Below, in pieces: positions 15,946 to 24,152 of a stretch of 64,000 nucleotides of DNA (position 1 is the first letter of the stretch; each line of letters begins with the position of its first letter). The stretch comes from Chryseobacterium formosense (lineage in GTDB: Bacteria; Bacteroidota; Bacteroidia; Flavobacteriales; Weeksellaceae), in NCBI RefSeq assembly GCF_900116415.1, contig NZ_FPAP01000002.1:558001-622000 (forward strand). The letters run 5' to 3'. The translations under genes and the position numbers were made by a program. The notes under the pieces are model-generated. The model was given only the letters and a program-made list of their open reading frames with translations, was not told the origin of the DNA and ran no database searches.

Positions 15946-16632
15946 TTATTGCTCCGGAAAATCAATTTCAAATCCAATTCCTCGCAGGGATTGGATTTTT
16001 ATTTCAGGATCATGTTGGAAATATTTCCGCAACCGACTGATGAAAACATCAAGGCTTCTTCCTGTAAAATAATCGTTGGTTTCCCAAAGATTATCGAGAA
16101 TATCGTCACGTTTTATAGTTTTATGATTGAATTTTAAAAGATAAAGCAGCAGTTCATTTTCACGGATGGTCAACCGTATTTTCTCTTTAGGATGAATGAG
16201 CAGAAGCTTTTCCGTATCCAAAATATAAGTTCCGATTTTGTATTGAGTTACTTTTTCTGAAACTATTGTTCTTTTTAAAATATTTTTGATTCTTAAAATT
16301 AATTCTTCAGGATCACAAGGTTTAGAAATATAATCATCGGCTCCGATTTTCAGTCCGGTCAAGCGATCGATTTTCTGATTTTTTGCGGTTAAAAACAAAA
16401 GTGGAAAATCAGGTTTAGCTTTTAAAATCATTTTTGCCAGAGAAAAGCCGTCAATATTGGGCATCATAATGTCTAAAATTCCAATTTGAAAATTAAAATC
16501 AGTTTCTAGAACTGATACAACATCTTCAGGATTCTGAAACCATGAAACTTCAAAATCTTCCAGCTCAAGATACTGTTTTAGAATCATCCCAAAGTCTGAG
16601 TCATCTTCTACCAATAGAATTTTAATCTTCAT
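15946..16632 (-). CDS. Response regulator, OmpR/PhoB family (TCS2)
   Basis: 228 residues, clearly paralogous to the regulator at 11086: ILLVEDDSDFG, D54 in GILDIMMPNIDG, K104 in ISKPCDPEE, and the winged helix ending GRSLDVFISRLRKYF then IQSLRGIGFEIDF. The recognition-helix segment GRSLDVFISRLRK is the same in both proteins, so they may bind similar DNA, which agrees with similar TTAAC repeats near both systems. It overlaps its kinase gene by 11 bp. Confidence 0.9.
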   Translation of the reverse strand: MKIKILLVEDDSDFGMILKQYLELEDFEVSWFQNPEDVVSVLETDFNFQIGILDIMMPNIDGFSLAKMILKAKPDFPLLFLTAKNQKIDRLTGLKIGADDYISKPCDPEELILRIKNILKRTIVSEKVTQYKIGTYILDTEKLLLIHPKEKIRLTIRENELLLYLLKFNHKTIKRDDILDNLWETNDYFTGRSLDVFISRLRKYFQHDPEIKIQSLRGIGFEIDFPEQ

Positions 16633-17941
16633 AAGGAATAGAAATTTTAAAAGTTGTTCCTTCTTTTACTTTACTCAAAACGTCTATTTTACCGCTATAT
16701 TTTTCAATAATTTTCTTCACAAAAAATAAACCCAAACCTAAACCTTTGCTGTTGTGAATATTGTTCGATTGTATTCTGTAGAATTTTTCGAAAATATTTT
16801 TCAGCTCTTTTTGTTCGATTCCGTTTCCGTTGTCTGAAATGTTGATTTCAAATTTGTTTTGAATCGTTTTCAAATCAACATTGATTTTTGAAGCTCCGTA
16901 TTTTACACTGTTTTCGCACAGATTTTTAATTACCGTTTCCATTAATTCTTTATCAAACGGAAGCTCTGTTGAAACTGAATTATTCATTTCAAAATCAGCT
17001 TCAGGATAAGTGAATGCCAAATCTTTTATGAAGAAATCCCAGTCTTTTGGTTGTATTGATGGATTTTCATCTTCGGATTCTTCAGCATGAAGCTGCAGCA
17101 TGAGATCCTCGAGTCTCGAAATTTGTCTGTCGATTAAAGGGAAAATATCTTGATTATATTCCTTTTTTAATGTTTTTGAAGCAATTTTAAGGGTTGCAAT
17201 TGGGGTTTTGAATTCGTGCGAAATATTGTCGACAACGGCATGCAAAACCTGAACCTGTTTTTGCTGTTTAATCAAATTTTTAATTGTGAAAATATATAAA
17301 AGCAATACGCTTAAGAGTAAAGCAATACAGCATAAAATAAGTAAAGTGAGTTCTTTAAAAACAATGTGATTGATATTTAAAATCTCAAAATCTGTCTGAC
17401 TTTTTACAATAAAAGAATCATTTCGTTCAGGCTTTTCTGATTTGTCTGAAGTAGAGGTGGATGAGGTTTCCCATTTTCCAGTTTCTGAAATTCCCGGCCT
17501 CAGAACTTTATTTCTCGTTTCGTAAAGTACAATTGGTTTATCAATCAATTTTGTGCTGTCGGGCAGAGAGATTACCGACAAATAAACCACTCTTATAGCA
17601 ACTTTGTAATCATTTTTTTCAAATTTCTGGTCGATGTAATTACTTAAATTATTTTTTGTTGACTTTTTATACTTTTCAAAGTAATCTACAAGTTCCTTTT
17701 TAGTAATTTCCTGATGAGTAAATTTTACAAAAATGTCTTTTGACTCATTGCTTCCATGTTGACTAAGCTGTCCCAGATCTTCTAAATTATCGATGTAAGT
17801 TGTGATTTTTTTGTGTACATCGTTATAAATTTCACGCTTTTTTACCTGATACGTCTTGTACATGAAATAAACCTGAATTCCCAGCAAAAGCAGGAACAGA
17901 CCGGCAAACAGCCAAACCAGATATTTACTCTTAGAAATCAT
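16622..17941 (-). CDS. Sensor histidine kinase (TCS2)
   Basis: 439 residues. Membrane segments near 8-28 and 196-218 bound a periplasmic region of about 165 residues of unknown fold. HisKA with VDNISHEFKTPIATL, then HATPase motifs NLCENSVKYG, ISDNGNGIE and KGLGLGLFFVKKII. Domain order matches the TCS1 kinase, but the sensor region differs, so the signals are probably different. The ATG is only 5 nt after a -7 box (17954-17947), suggesting a leaderless mRNA. Divergent from the outer-membrane receptor gene. Confidence 0.88.
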   Translation of the reverse strand: MISKSKYLVWLFAGLFLLLLGIQVYFMYKTYQVKKREIYNDVHKKITTYIDNLEDLGQLSQHGSNESKDIFVKFTHQEITKKELVDYFEKYKKSTKNNLSNYIDQKFEKNDYKVAIRVVYLSVISLPDSTKLIDKPIVLYETRNKVLRPGISETGKWETSSTSTSDKSEKPERNDSFIVKSQTDFEILNINHIVFKELTLLILCCIALLLSVLLLYIFTIKNLIKQQKQVQVLHAVVDNISHEFKTPIATLKIASKTLKKEYNQDIFPLIDRQISRLEDLMLQLHAEESEDENPSIQPKDWDFFIKDLAFTYPEADFEMNNSVSTELPFDKELMETVIKNLCENSVKYGASKINVDLKTIQNKFEINISDNGNGIEQKELKNIFEKFYRIQSNNIHNSKGLGLGLFFVKKIIEKYSGKIDVLSKVKEGTTFKISIPYED

Positions 17942-17946
17942 TATGG

Positions 17947-17954
17947 CAAATATA
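17947..17954 (-). promoter_or_regulatory. -7 box TATATTTG of the TCS2 operon
   Basis: TAnnTTTG match ending 5 nt before the kinase ATG; TTAAC repeats begin 24 bp upstream of it. Confidence 0.5.
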
Positions 17955-17978
17955 TATAATTAGTAAATGCGCTTTTAT

Positions 17979-18008
17979 CATTAACCTCTCATTAACCTTC
18001 CATTAACC
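17979..18008. promoter_or_regulatory. Three CATTAACC repeats, 11-bp period
   Basis: CATTAACC at 17979, 17990 and 18001, exactly 11 bp apart. The array lies between the divergent TCS2 and receptor promoters. The last repeat ends 21 bp before GACTTTTG (18030-18037), a one-mismatch -7 box. This is textbook spacing for an OmpR/PhoB-type activator and mirrors 13073-13112. Confidence 0.7.
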
Positions 18009-18086
18009 CAAATTCTCGGTTTCAATAAAGACTTTTGTACCAGTAAAATATCAAACACAATTGATTTAAACTTAAAACTTACAAAA

Positions 18087-20459
18087 ATGTATAAATATCT
18101 TTTACTTCTTCTCTTTCCTGTTTTTGCTTTTTCGCAGTCGCAGAAAATTTCGGGAACTGTTTTTAATACCTATAAAGAAAAACTCGATTCTGTGAAAGTT
18201 GAGTTGTACAGTGCTGAAAATGTTTTGATTAAAAGCTTATTCACCAATCCCGAAGGAAATTTTTCATTTGAAAATCTTTCAGAACAAACATTTAAGCTAA
18301 AAATCAATGATGAAAAATATCTTTCATTTGAAAAATCAGTTGAAGCTAAAAGGGATCATGAAATTTTAAATATCATTTTAAAGAGCAATCAGAAAGATAT
18401 TGAAGGCGTAACTGTACTCAAGAAAAAACCTTTGGTTAAAAGAAAAGTAGACCGGCTGGAATTTAATGTTGAAAACTCCAATATTTCATCACTTAACGCC
18501 TGGGAAATCTTGAAAAAAACACCACAGGTTACTATCAATAATGATATTTTGGCTGTAAAAGGCGGAACTTCGGTTTTGGTGACCATCAATGATAAAAAAG
18601 TGATGATGTCGGGTGAAGAGCTCAAAAATTTTCTTGAAAATACACAAGGTGATGACGTGAAATCTGTAGAAGTTATTACCAATCCGCCCGCAAAATATGA
18701 AGCTGAAGGCGGAGCTGTTTTAAACATTGTGATGAAGAAAAATAAAATCGAAGGATATCGAGGCGTTCTTTCTTCAAAATACATTCAGACACAATATGCA
18801 AAAGGAGTTGCAGGCCTTTCGCAATACTATAAAAAAAATAAACTTTCGGTAATGGGAAGTTATTTTCGCGGAACGGGAACTTATTATCGAGAAGAAATAG
18901 GGTATGTGAATTATCCTGAAAATGGTACAACCTGGATCAGTATGATGAATCGCAAAGATCAGGCTAAAAGTCAGAATACGGTCAATTTTAATGTTGAATA
19001 TGAGATTGACAGTCTTACGACGGCAAATCTTAATTATTCGGGATATTTTAATCCAAAATCTTTTGGAGTATATAATGTTCCGACTGTAATTTATAATGCT
19101 CAAAACGTTGCAGAATCAGATTACACCACAATTAATGACCATCATTCGCGAACAATTAATAACTCTCTAAGTTTTCAGGTAGACCGGAAATTGAATAAAA
19201 AAAGCAGTCTTTCGTGGATCAATTATTTTACAGGAAATAATGCGACAAAATATCAAAACGTTCTTACTTATTTGAATTTTGCTAACCAAAGCCCTCGAGA
19301 AACTAATTTTATGACGAATAATAAAAATGATGTTCAGCTTTATTCTACTCAATTTGATTATCAATGGAAGGGTGATAAGTTGGAACTAGAATCGGGCACG
19401 AAATATAGTTTTGTAAAAACCGACAGTCAACTTGATTTTTCTGATAACGAAAACGGAGGATTTCAGTACAGACCTGAAAAAAGCAGTCTTTTTGATTATA
19501 AAGAACACAATTTTTCCGTCTACACCTCATTGGCTTATAATGTTGGAAAATGGAATTTCAAAGGCGGACTTCGTGCTGAAATGACCGACCTGGAAGGTGT
19601 AGTTTCAGAACCTTATGAAGTGAATAAAAATAATTACTGGAGCTTATTCCCAACTTTTTATGCACAATATACGACTGAAAATAAGCATGAATTTGGCTTT
19701 TCTTATGGCAAAAGAATCAGCCGACCGTCTTATTCATGGTTGAATCCTGCAAAATCTTATTATAATTTGTTTTCCTATTATCAGGGCGACCCGAAATTGA
19801 AAGCAACGATTATTCATAATTTAAATCTTACCTATTCTTTCAAAAACTGGAATGTTGATTTTTATTACCGGAAAGAACTTTTTCCGTCAATGGAAATCTC
19901 TTTTCAGCAGCATGAGAACAATAACCTGATTTATTATTACACCAATATCGAAAAAGGTGAGGCTTTCGGAATGAGTCTTTACAAAAATTTTGAGATTAAA
20001 CCCTGGTGGAATTTAATTGTTTCTCAAAATCTCGAGCATAACGAGAATTACTTTACAGGAATGGATGGAGCTTTAAATAAAAATCAGGTATGGAACTGGG
20101 TTTCGAATATTTCAACGAGCTTTACATTAGACAAAAATTCAGATTGGAAAATGGAGATTGGGCAGAACTATTATTCTCCGGCAATTCAGGGAACATTCAG
20201 GATTTCCAGCCAATGGTCTGCTTATTTTGTGATGAACAGGAAGTTTTTCAACAAAAAGCTGGAAGCTGCGTTTATTTTTAATGATATTTTCAAATCTACT
20301 CAACAGAAAATCAGTACCAAATATGGTAATCAGGATAATTATTTTTTAGATTATCAGGATACGCAGGGTTTTACTTTTTCGCTTAAATATAATTTCGGTA
20401 ATCAATCCGTGAAAAGTACCAAAGCTATTAAGAAAGCCGAGGAACAGGAGAGATTGTAG
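18087..20459 (+). CDS. Outer-membrane beta-barrel receptor (TonB-dependent-like)
   Basis: 790 residues with a signal peptide (LLLLLFPVFAFSQ). Residues about 20-105 form a carboxypeptidase-regulatory-like beta domain (ISGTVFNTYKEKLDSVKVEL), followed by a plug-like region (DVKSVEVITNPPAKYEAEGG, VLNIVMKKN) and a long C-terminal barrel rich in alternating aromatic strands ending in FTFSLKYNFG. This is the outer membrane beta-barrel family (PF14905-type) often annotated as TonB-dependent receptor. The ligand is unknown. The CATTAACC array upstream makes it the likely target of TCS2. Confidence 0.85.
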   Translation: MYKYLLLLLFPVFAFSQSQKISGTVFNTYKEKLDSVKVELYSAENVLIKSLFTNPEGNFSFENLSEQTFKLKINDEKYLSFEKSVEAKRDHEILNIILKSNQKDIEGVTVLKKKPLVKRKVDRLEFNVENSNISSLNAWEILKKTPQVTINNDILAVKGGTSVLVTINDKKVMMSGEELKNFLENTQGDDVKSVEVITNPPAKYEAEGGAVLNIVMKKNKIEGYRGVLSSKYIQTQYAKGVAGLSQYYKKNKLSVMGSYFRGTGTYYREEIGYVNYPENGTTWISMMNRKDQAKSQNTVNFNVEYEIDSLTTANLNYSGYFNPKSFGVYNVPTVIYNAQNVAESDYTTINDHHSRTINNSLSFQVDRKLNKKSSLSWINYFTGNNATKYQNVLTYLNFANQSPRETNFMTNNKNDVQLYSTQFDYQWKGDKLELESGTKYSFVKTDSQLDFSDNENGGFQYRPEKSSLFDYKEHNFSVYTSLAYNVGKWNFKGGLRAEMTDLEGVVSEPYEVNKNNYWSLFPTFYAQYTTENKHEFGFSYGKRISRPSYSWLNPAKSYYNLFSYYQGDPKLKATIIHNLNLTYSFKNWNVDFYYRKELFPSMEISFQQHENNNLIYYYTNIEKGEAFGMSLYKNFEIKPWWNLIVSQNLEHNENYFTGMDGALNKNQVWNWVSNISTSFTLDKNSDWKMEIGQNYYSPAIQGTFRISSQWSAYFVMNRKFFNKKLEAAFIFNDIFKSTQQKISTKYGNQDNYFLDYQDTQGFTFSLKYNFGNQSVKSTKAIKKAEEQERL

Positions 20460-20587
20460 ATTTTATCGGACAAAATATACATTTGAGAATTATTTTTTTT
20501 AACAATCATTCATGATAATCAGTTTGATTTTTTGATGAAATTTAATAGAATTTTATTTTAACAACGGGAAGTTTCTGCAATTAATGA

Positions 20588-20595
20588 TAGATTTG
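20588..20595 (+). promoter_or_regulatory. -7 box TAGATTTG of the FKBP lipoprotein gene
   Basis: TAnnTTTG match 44 nt before the ATG at 20640. Confidence 0.5.
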
Positions 20596-20639
20596 CAGCA
20601 ATAATTAAATTCGTTAATAATAAATTATAAAATGATCAA

Positions 20640-21344
20640 ATGAAAAAACAGACTATTGCATTATTCTGCATGGCAATATTTAGCGTTTCTTGCGCTCAGA
20701 AAAATGAAGGGAAGAGTGACAGCAAATATACAGATGACCAAAAAGCTTCGTATTATATCGGTCTGAATATCGCTCAGAATATGAAACAGGAAGGTTTCAA
20801 AGTAGATGCAGATCTTTTGGCTCAGGCTATTAAAGAAGAGATGGCAGGAACAAAGAAACTGATGCCGGCTGAAGAAATGAATACGTTCATGCAGGAATTT
20901 ATGCAGAAGCAAAATGAGAAAAAACAATCTGAAGCTTTAGCACAGGCAGACGGAAATAAGAAAAAAGGGTTGGGTTTTCTTACAAAAAACAAAACAAATC
21001 CTAAAGTAAAAACTACCGCTACAGGTTTGCAGTATGAAGTTTTACAGGAAGGTGACGGCAAAACAAAGCCTAAAGCAACAGATGTAGTACAGGTGAAGTA
21101 TACCGGAAAACTTTTGGACGGAACTGTCTTCGATTCTACCGATAAAAACGGGGGTAACCCAATGGATATTAATCTTGGTAGCGTAATAAAGGGTTGGACA
21201 GAAGGTATTCAGCTGATGAGCAAAGGTTCTAAATACAGATTCTATATTCCTTCAGATCTTGCTTATGGAGACCGTGGAGCAGGTGCTGCAATTCCTCCGG
21301 GTTCTACTATTATTTTTGATGTGGAATTGATAAGTATTAAATAA
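20640..21344 (+). CDS. FKBP-type peptidyl-prolyl isomerase lipoprotein (FkpA/Mip-like)
   Basis: 234 residues. Lipobox FSVSC at the end of a short signal peptide, a helical dimerisation region (about 30-110, including DQKASYYIGLNIAQNM), a Lys-rich linker, and a C-terminal FKBP domain: VVQVKYTGKLLDGTVFDST, VIKGWTEGIQLM, YRFYIPSDLAYGDRG and IPPGSTIIFDVELISI. This layout is that of FkpA/Mip envelope chaperones that speed proline isomerisation during folding of exported proteins. Own promoter and own terminator, so monocistronic. Confidence 0.92.
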   Translation: MKKQTIALFCMAIFSVSCAQKNEGKSDSKYTDDQKASYYIGLNIAQNMKQEGFKVDADLLAQAIKEEMAGTKKLMPAEEMNTFMQEFMQKQNEKKQSEALAQADGNKKKGLGFLTKNKTNPKVKTTATGLQYEVLQEGDGKTKPKATDVVQVKYTGKLLDGTVFDSTDKNGGNPMDINLGSVIKGWTEGIQLMSKGSKYRFYIPSDLAYGDRGAGAAIPPGSTIIFDVELISIK

Positions 21345-21362
21345 GACTATTATTTTCTAAAT

Positions 21363-21392
21363 AAAAAAGAAGCTGAAAAGCTTCTTTTTTTA
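21363..21392 (+). terminator. Terminator of the FKBP lipoprotein gene
   Basis: Stem AAAAAAGAAGCT (21363-21374) with AGCTTCTTTTTT (21379-21390), loop GAAA. The A/T-rich arms make it usable from either strand, facing the convergent response-regulator gene. Confidence 0.85.
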
Positions 21393-21438
21393 TGCTTATA
21401 AATATGAAATTTATATTCAGGATTGAAAAAAACGTTAT

Positions 21439-22083
21439 CTAAGATTCTGCAAAACCATTTTTTATGGCAAAAACAGCTAAACCGACCCTTGTTTTCAGTT
21501 CAAACTTTTCACAAAGCTGATCTCTGTAGCTTTCAACTGTTCTTGGGCTGCAGCACATTTTCTCTGCAATTTCTTTGTAACTGAGTTCGGTAACAGTATA
21601 GGTAAGAAATTCTTTTTCTCTTTCTGAAATTTTTATTGCTTTTTCGTTTGTCTTATCACTATTGATGTTCGAAAAAATAATTTTAGAAGCCCATTCCGGA
21701 TAAAAAAAACCATCACTGCTTAGCTTTGAAAGAGCCGTTTCCAGATCTTTTGGATGGGTGTTTTTCAGAAGGTAACCCTTTGCTCCGTTTTTAATCATTT
21801 TGATGACACTGTTGTCATCACCCTGCATACTGAGAGCCATTACTTTGATTTCGGGATAATTATTTTTCAACCATAAAGCCGTTTCGAAACCATCCATTAC
21901 CGGCATACTGATGTCGAGAAGGATTATATCGGGAATTTTGCCGCCACTTTCAAATTTTTCGATGAGGTCTTTACCGTTTTCCGCGACATCAATGACTTCA
22001 AAACCTGTGAAGTTATCAATGATTCCCTGAAGCGCTTTGGCAATAAGTATATGGTCGTCAACAATTAAAATGGTCTTTTTCAT
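21439..22083 (-). CDS. Response regulator, NarL/LuxR family
   Basis: 214 residues. Receiver with DD at 9-10, phospho-acceptor D57 in ILLDISMPVMDG and Lys in AKGYLLKNTHP. C-terminal LuxR-type HTH (about 148-205): ISEREKEFLTYTVTELSYKEIAEKM, CCSPRTVESYRDQLCEKF (given in two parts). Last gene of a four-gene minus-strand operon; its start overlaps the kinase stop by 4 bp. Confidence 0.9.
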   Translation of the reverse strand: MKKTILIVDDHILIAKALQGIIDNFTGFEVIDVAENGKDLIEKFESGGKIPDIILLDISMPVMDGFETALWLKNNYPEIKVMALSMQGDDNSVIKMIKNGAKGYLLKNTHPKDLETALSKLSSDGFFYPEWASKIIFSNINSDKTNEKAIKISEREKEFLTYTVTELSYKEIAEKMCCSPRTVESYRDQLCEKFELKTRVGLAVFAIKNGFAES

Positions 22084-22865
22084 AGTGGTTTCTTTAATTT
22101 GATTTCAATGGAAGTTCCTTTACTTTCAAAACTTTTCAGGCTAAATTCTGCTCCGATGATGGCGGCTCTGTTTTTCATATTGGTAAGACCGATGCCATTT
22201 GACAGGGTGTTATCTATATTAAACCCAATTCCGTCGTCTTTTATTTTGAGTTCCCAAAGGTTTTCCTCAGAAGTATTGAGTGTAATCAGAATGTTTTCGC
22301 ATTGCGAATGCTTAATGCTGTTCTGAATAAATTCCTGTGTGATTCGCAACAAAACATTTTTGTGAACAAAATCCAGATCAAGATTATCAAAATTATGCTC
22401 AAAATGAATCTTGCATTTTTTCAGAATATTGGCATTGTCTACTTCTTCCTGAATTAAAGTTACAATTTCTTTCTGGTTGATGTTATCATCCGTCAATGTT
22501 TTAGAAAGACTTCTCAAATCCTGCAACGATTGATTGATAATTTGCGAAACCTGATCTATTCTTTCACTTTCTTCTGCAACCTTATTTTCATACAGTAATT
22601 GTTGTGTATAAAGGCTCGCTAAGGTTAATTTCTGCCCGATATTGTCATGAAGTTCGCGCCCGATCTGCTGCATTGTTGCCTGCTGAATTTCGAGTTGTGT
22701 TGCCAAAAGTTCTTTTTGATGAATTTCATTTTTAAGCTGAATTTCACTCAGATATTCCATTTTTCGTTGCTTGTATTTTCGAACATAAATCGTTACAGCA
22801 ATGATAAACATTGCAAAAAAAGCATTGAACAGTGTAATGGTTAAGAATAATTCTGTTTTCCCCAT
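22080..22865 (-). CDS. Sensor histidine kinase, NarX-type (HisKA_3), minimal sensor
   Basis: 261 residues from ATG at 22865. One N-terminal membrane segment (about 5-27), a coiled-coil (about 30-65), HisKA_3 with phospho-acceptor His in IGRELHDNIGQKLTLAS, and HATPase (KIKDDGIGFN, GIGLTNMKNRA). There is no extracellular or PAS sensor, so the signal probably comes from a partner. The frame could begin at 22937, but that would overlap the upstream membrane gene by 97 bp; the chosen start overlaps by 25 bp. Pairs with the LuxR-type regulator. Confidence 0.87.
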   Translation of the reverse strand: MGKTELFLTITLFNAFFAMFIIAVTIYVRKYKQRKMEYLSEIQLKNEIHQKELLATQLEIQQATMQQIGRELHDNIGQKLTLASLYTQQLLYENKVAEESERIDQVSQIINQSLQDLRSLSKTLTDDNINQKEIVTLIQEEVDNANILKKCKIHFEHNFDNLDLDFVHKNVLLRITQEFIQNSIKHSQCENILITLNTSEENLWELKIKDDGIGFNIDNTLSNGIGLTNMKNRAAIIGAEFSLKSFESKGTSIEIKLKKPL

Positions 22866-23491
22866 ATAAAAGAGCTTGCAAATAACAGGTACATCACAAT
22901 TCCAGACATCAGAAAATAGCTGAAATAAAGATTCCATATAGGTCTATGCTCCAGCAACTGGAAGTAAAATGCCCAAAATGGTAATGTTCCAATATAAAAC
23001 AAAGTTACTCCAAGATTAATATAAAACATTCTGTTTTTGGCAAAATTCAGGATATTATCTGAGTTAATCTGTTTGTAATATTCCATTATTACTAAAAACA
23101 TCAGAAGGAGACTCCCAAATGTGTAATTAAATGAGAAAATATGCTTATTCTTTAAAAAATAAAGCTCGTTTGGAATATAAGCCAAAGCAAACATCAGCGA
23201 AAATCCCCAGAATAAGTATTTCTTTTTAAGCGACTGATATGCATACAACCAATAAAGGAATATAAATTCTAAAGGAATTACAAAATAATTGTAAAACAGA
23301 TTTTTCGGATACGAAATATATTCTCCACCATATTTTCCGAATATTTCGCAACAAAAAATAATAATGAGAAAAAACGAAAAGTAACGATAATGGGTTGCTT
23401 TAATTTTTTTGTAGTACAAAATTGATAGCAGCGCAGCAATGCCTTCGCTTAATCTCATACCACTCTGTAATAACATTTGAAAGTCAGTCAT
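22841..23491 (-). CDS. Seven-helix membrane protein of unknown function, operon partner of the kinase
   Basis: 216 residues with about seven hydrophobic stretches, short loops, and many aromatic residues (for example FFLIIIFCCEIFGKYGGEY, FVIPLEFIFLYWLYAY, LGVTLFYIGTLPFWAFYF). I do not recognise a named family. It overlaps the kinase gene and that kinase lacks a sensor domain, so it may be the membrane sensor for it, as 7TM modules are in other Bacteroidota. That role is inference from context only. Confidence 0.7.
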   Translation of the reverse strand: MTDFQMLLQSGMRLSEGIAALLSILYYKKIKATHYRYFSFFLIIIFCCEIFGKYGGEYISYPKNLFYNYFVIPLEFIFLYWLYAYQSLKKKYLFWGFSLMFALAYIPNELYFLKNKHIFSFNYTFGSLLLMFLVIMEYYKQINSDNILNFAKNRMFYINLGVTLFYIGTLPFWAFYFQLLEHRPIWNLYFSYFLMSGIVMYLLFASSFIWGKQNYS

Positions 23492-23501
23492 CTAAAATAT
23501 G

Positions 23502-23984
23502 TTAATAAGTCTCTACAGTTGATGTATCTGGCGGAACCAAGCTGCCGTGATTTTGAGCCAGCGCCATAACAGGCCTTATTGCCAATGATTTTCCTTCTTC
23601 TTCACATGGATTGAAATCGTAGTTCAGACCGTCTTCTTTTTTTGTAGGAATCATTACTAAAGTATGTCTTAGAGCATAATCTGAAGGTACCGGCGCTACC
23701 GGAAACTCAGGGTAGGCTGCATAGTAAAATCTTATTCCCAGATCTGCATCTGTTACATTGGGATCTATTATGGCGGCTTGTTCTTCAATATCTTCAATGA
23801 AACTTTTCAGTGTGGGAAGATCAAACCAGATGGAATGTGCATCTTCAACACTTAGATTTTCATTAATAAAACTCAGCTGATTGTTGTGATAGTTGTCTAC
23901 TAAACTCTGGATCAAAGTGGTGGGTAGCAAACTTATCATCGGCGGAGTTTTTTCTCTTCCGTTTTCTTTTGATTCACTTTTCAT
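23502..23984 (-). CDS. Hypothetical cytosolic protein, first gene of kinase operon
   Basis: 160 residues, no signal peptide or membrane segment. Acidic and rich in Pro in its second half (ADLGIRFYYAAYPEFPVAPV, RHTLVMIPTKKEDG). I do not recognise a family. It ends 10 bp before the seven-helix gene, so the four genes 23984 to 21439 look like one transcript. An internal ATG 15 codons in (MISLLPTTLIQSL) could be the true start; the first 15 residues are charged and low-complexity. Confidence 0.65.
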   Translation of the reverse strand: MKSESKENGREKTPPMISLLPTTLIQSLVDNYHNNQLSFINENLSVEDAHSIWFDLPTLKSFIEDIEEQAAIIDPNVTDADLGIRFYYAAYPEFPVAPVPSDYALRHTLVMIPTKKEDGLNYDFNPCEEEGKSLAIRPVMALAQNHGSLVPPDTSTVETY

Positions 23985-24152
23985 GCTAATAGGTTTCAGT
24001 TAGGATAGCAAATTTCTGAAAAAAATGTTACATCACAACATCGTGTTTTTCCGATGAAAAAAACCGTGTATTTACGGATTGTATAAATAGAATAGGTGTT
24101 GCAGATTATTCTACAACACCTATTCATAAAAATAATATATGAAAAAAACTAC

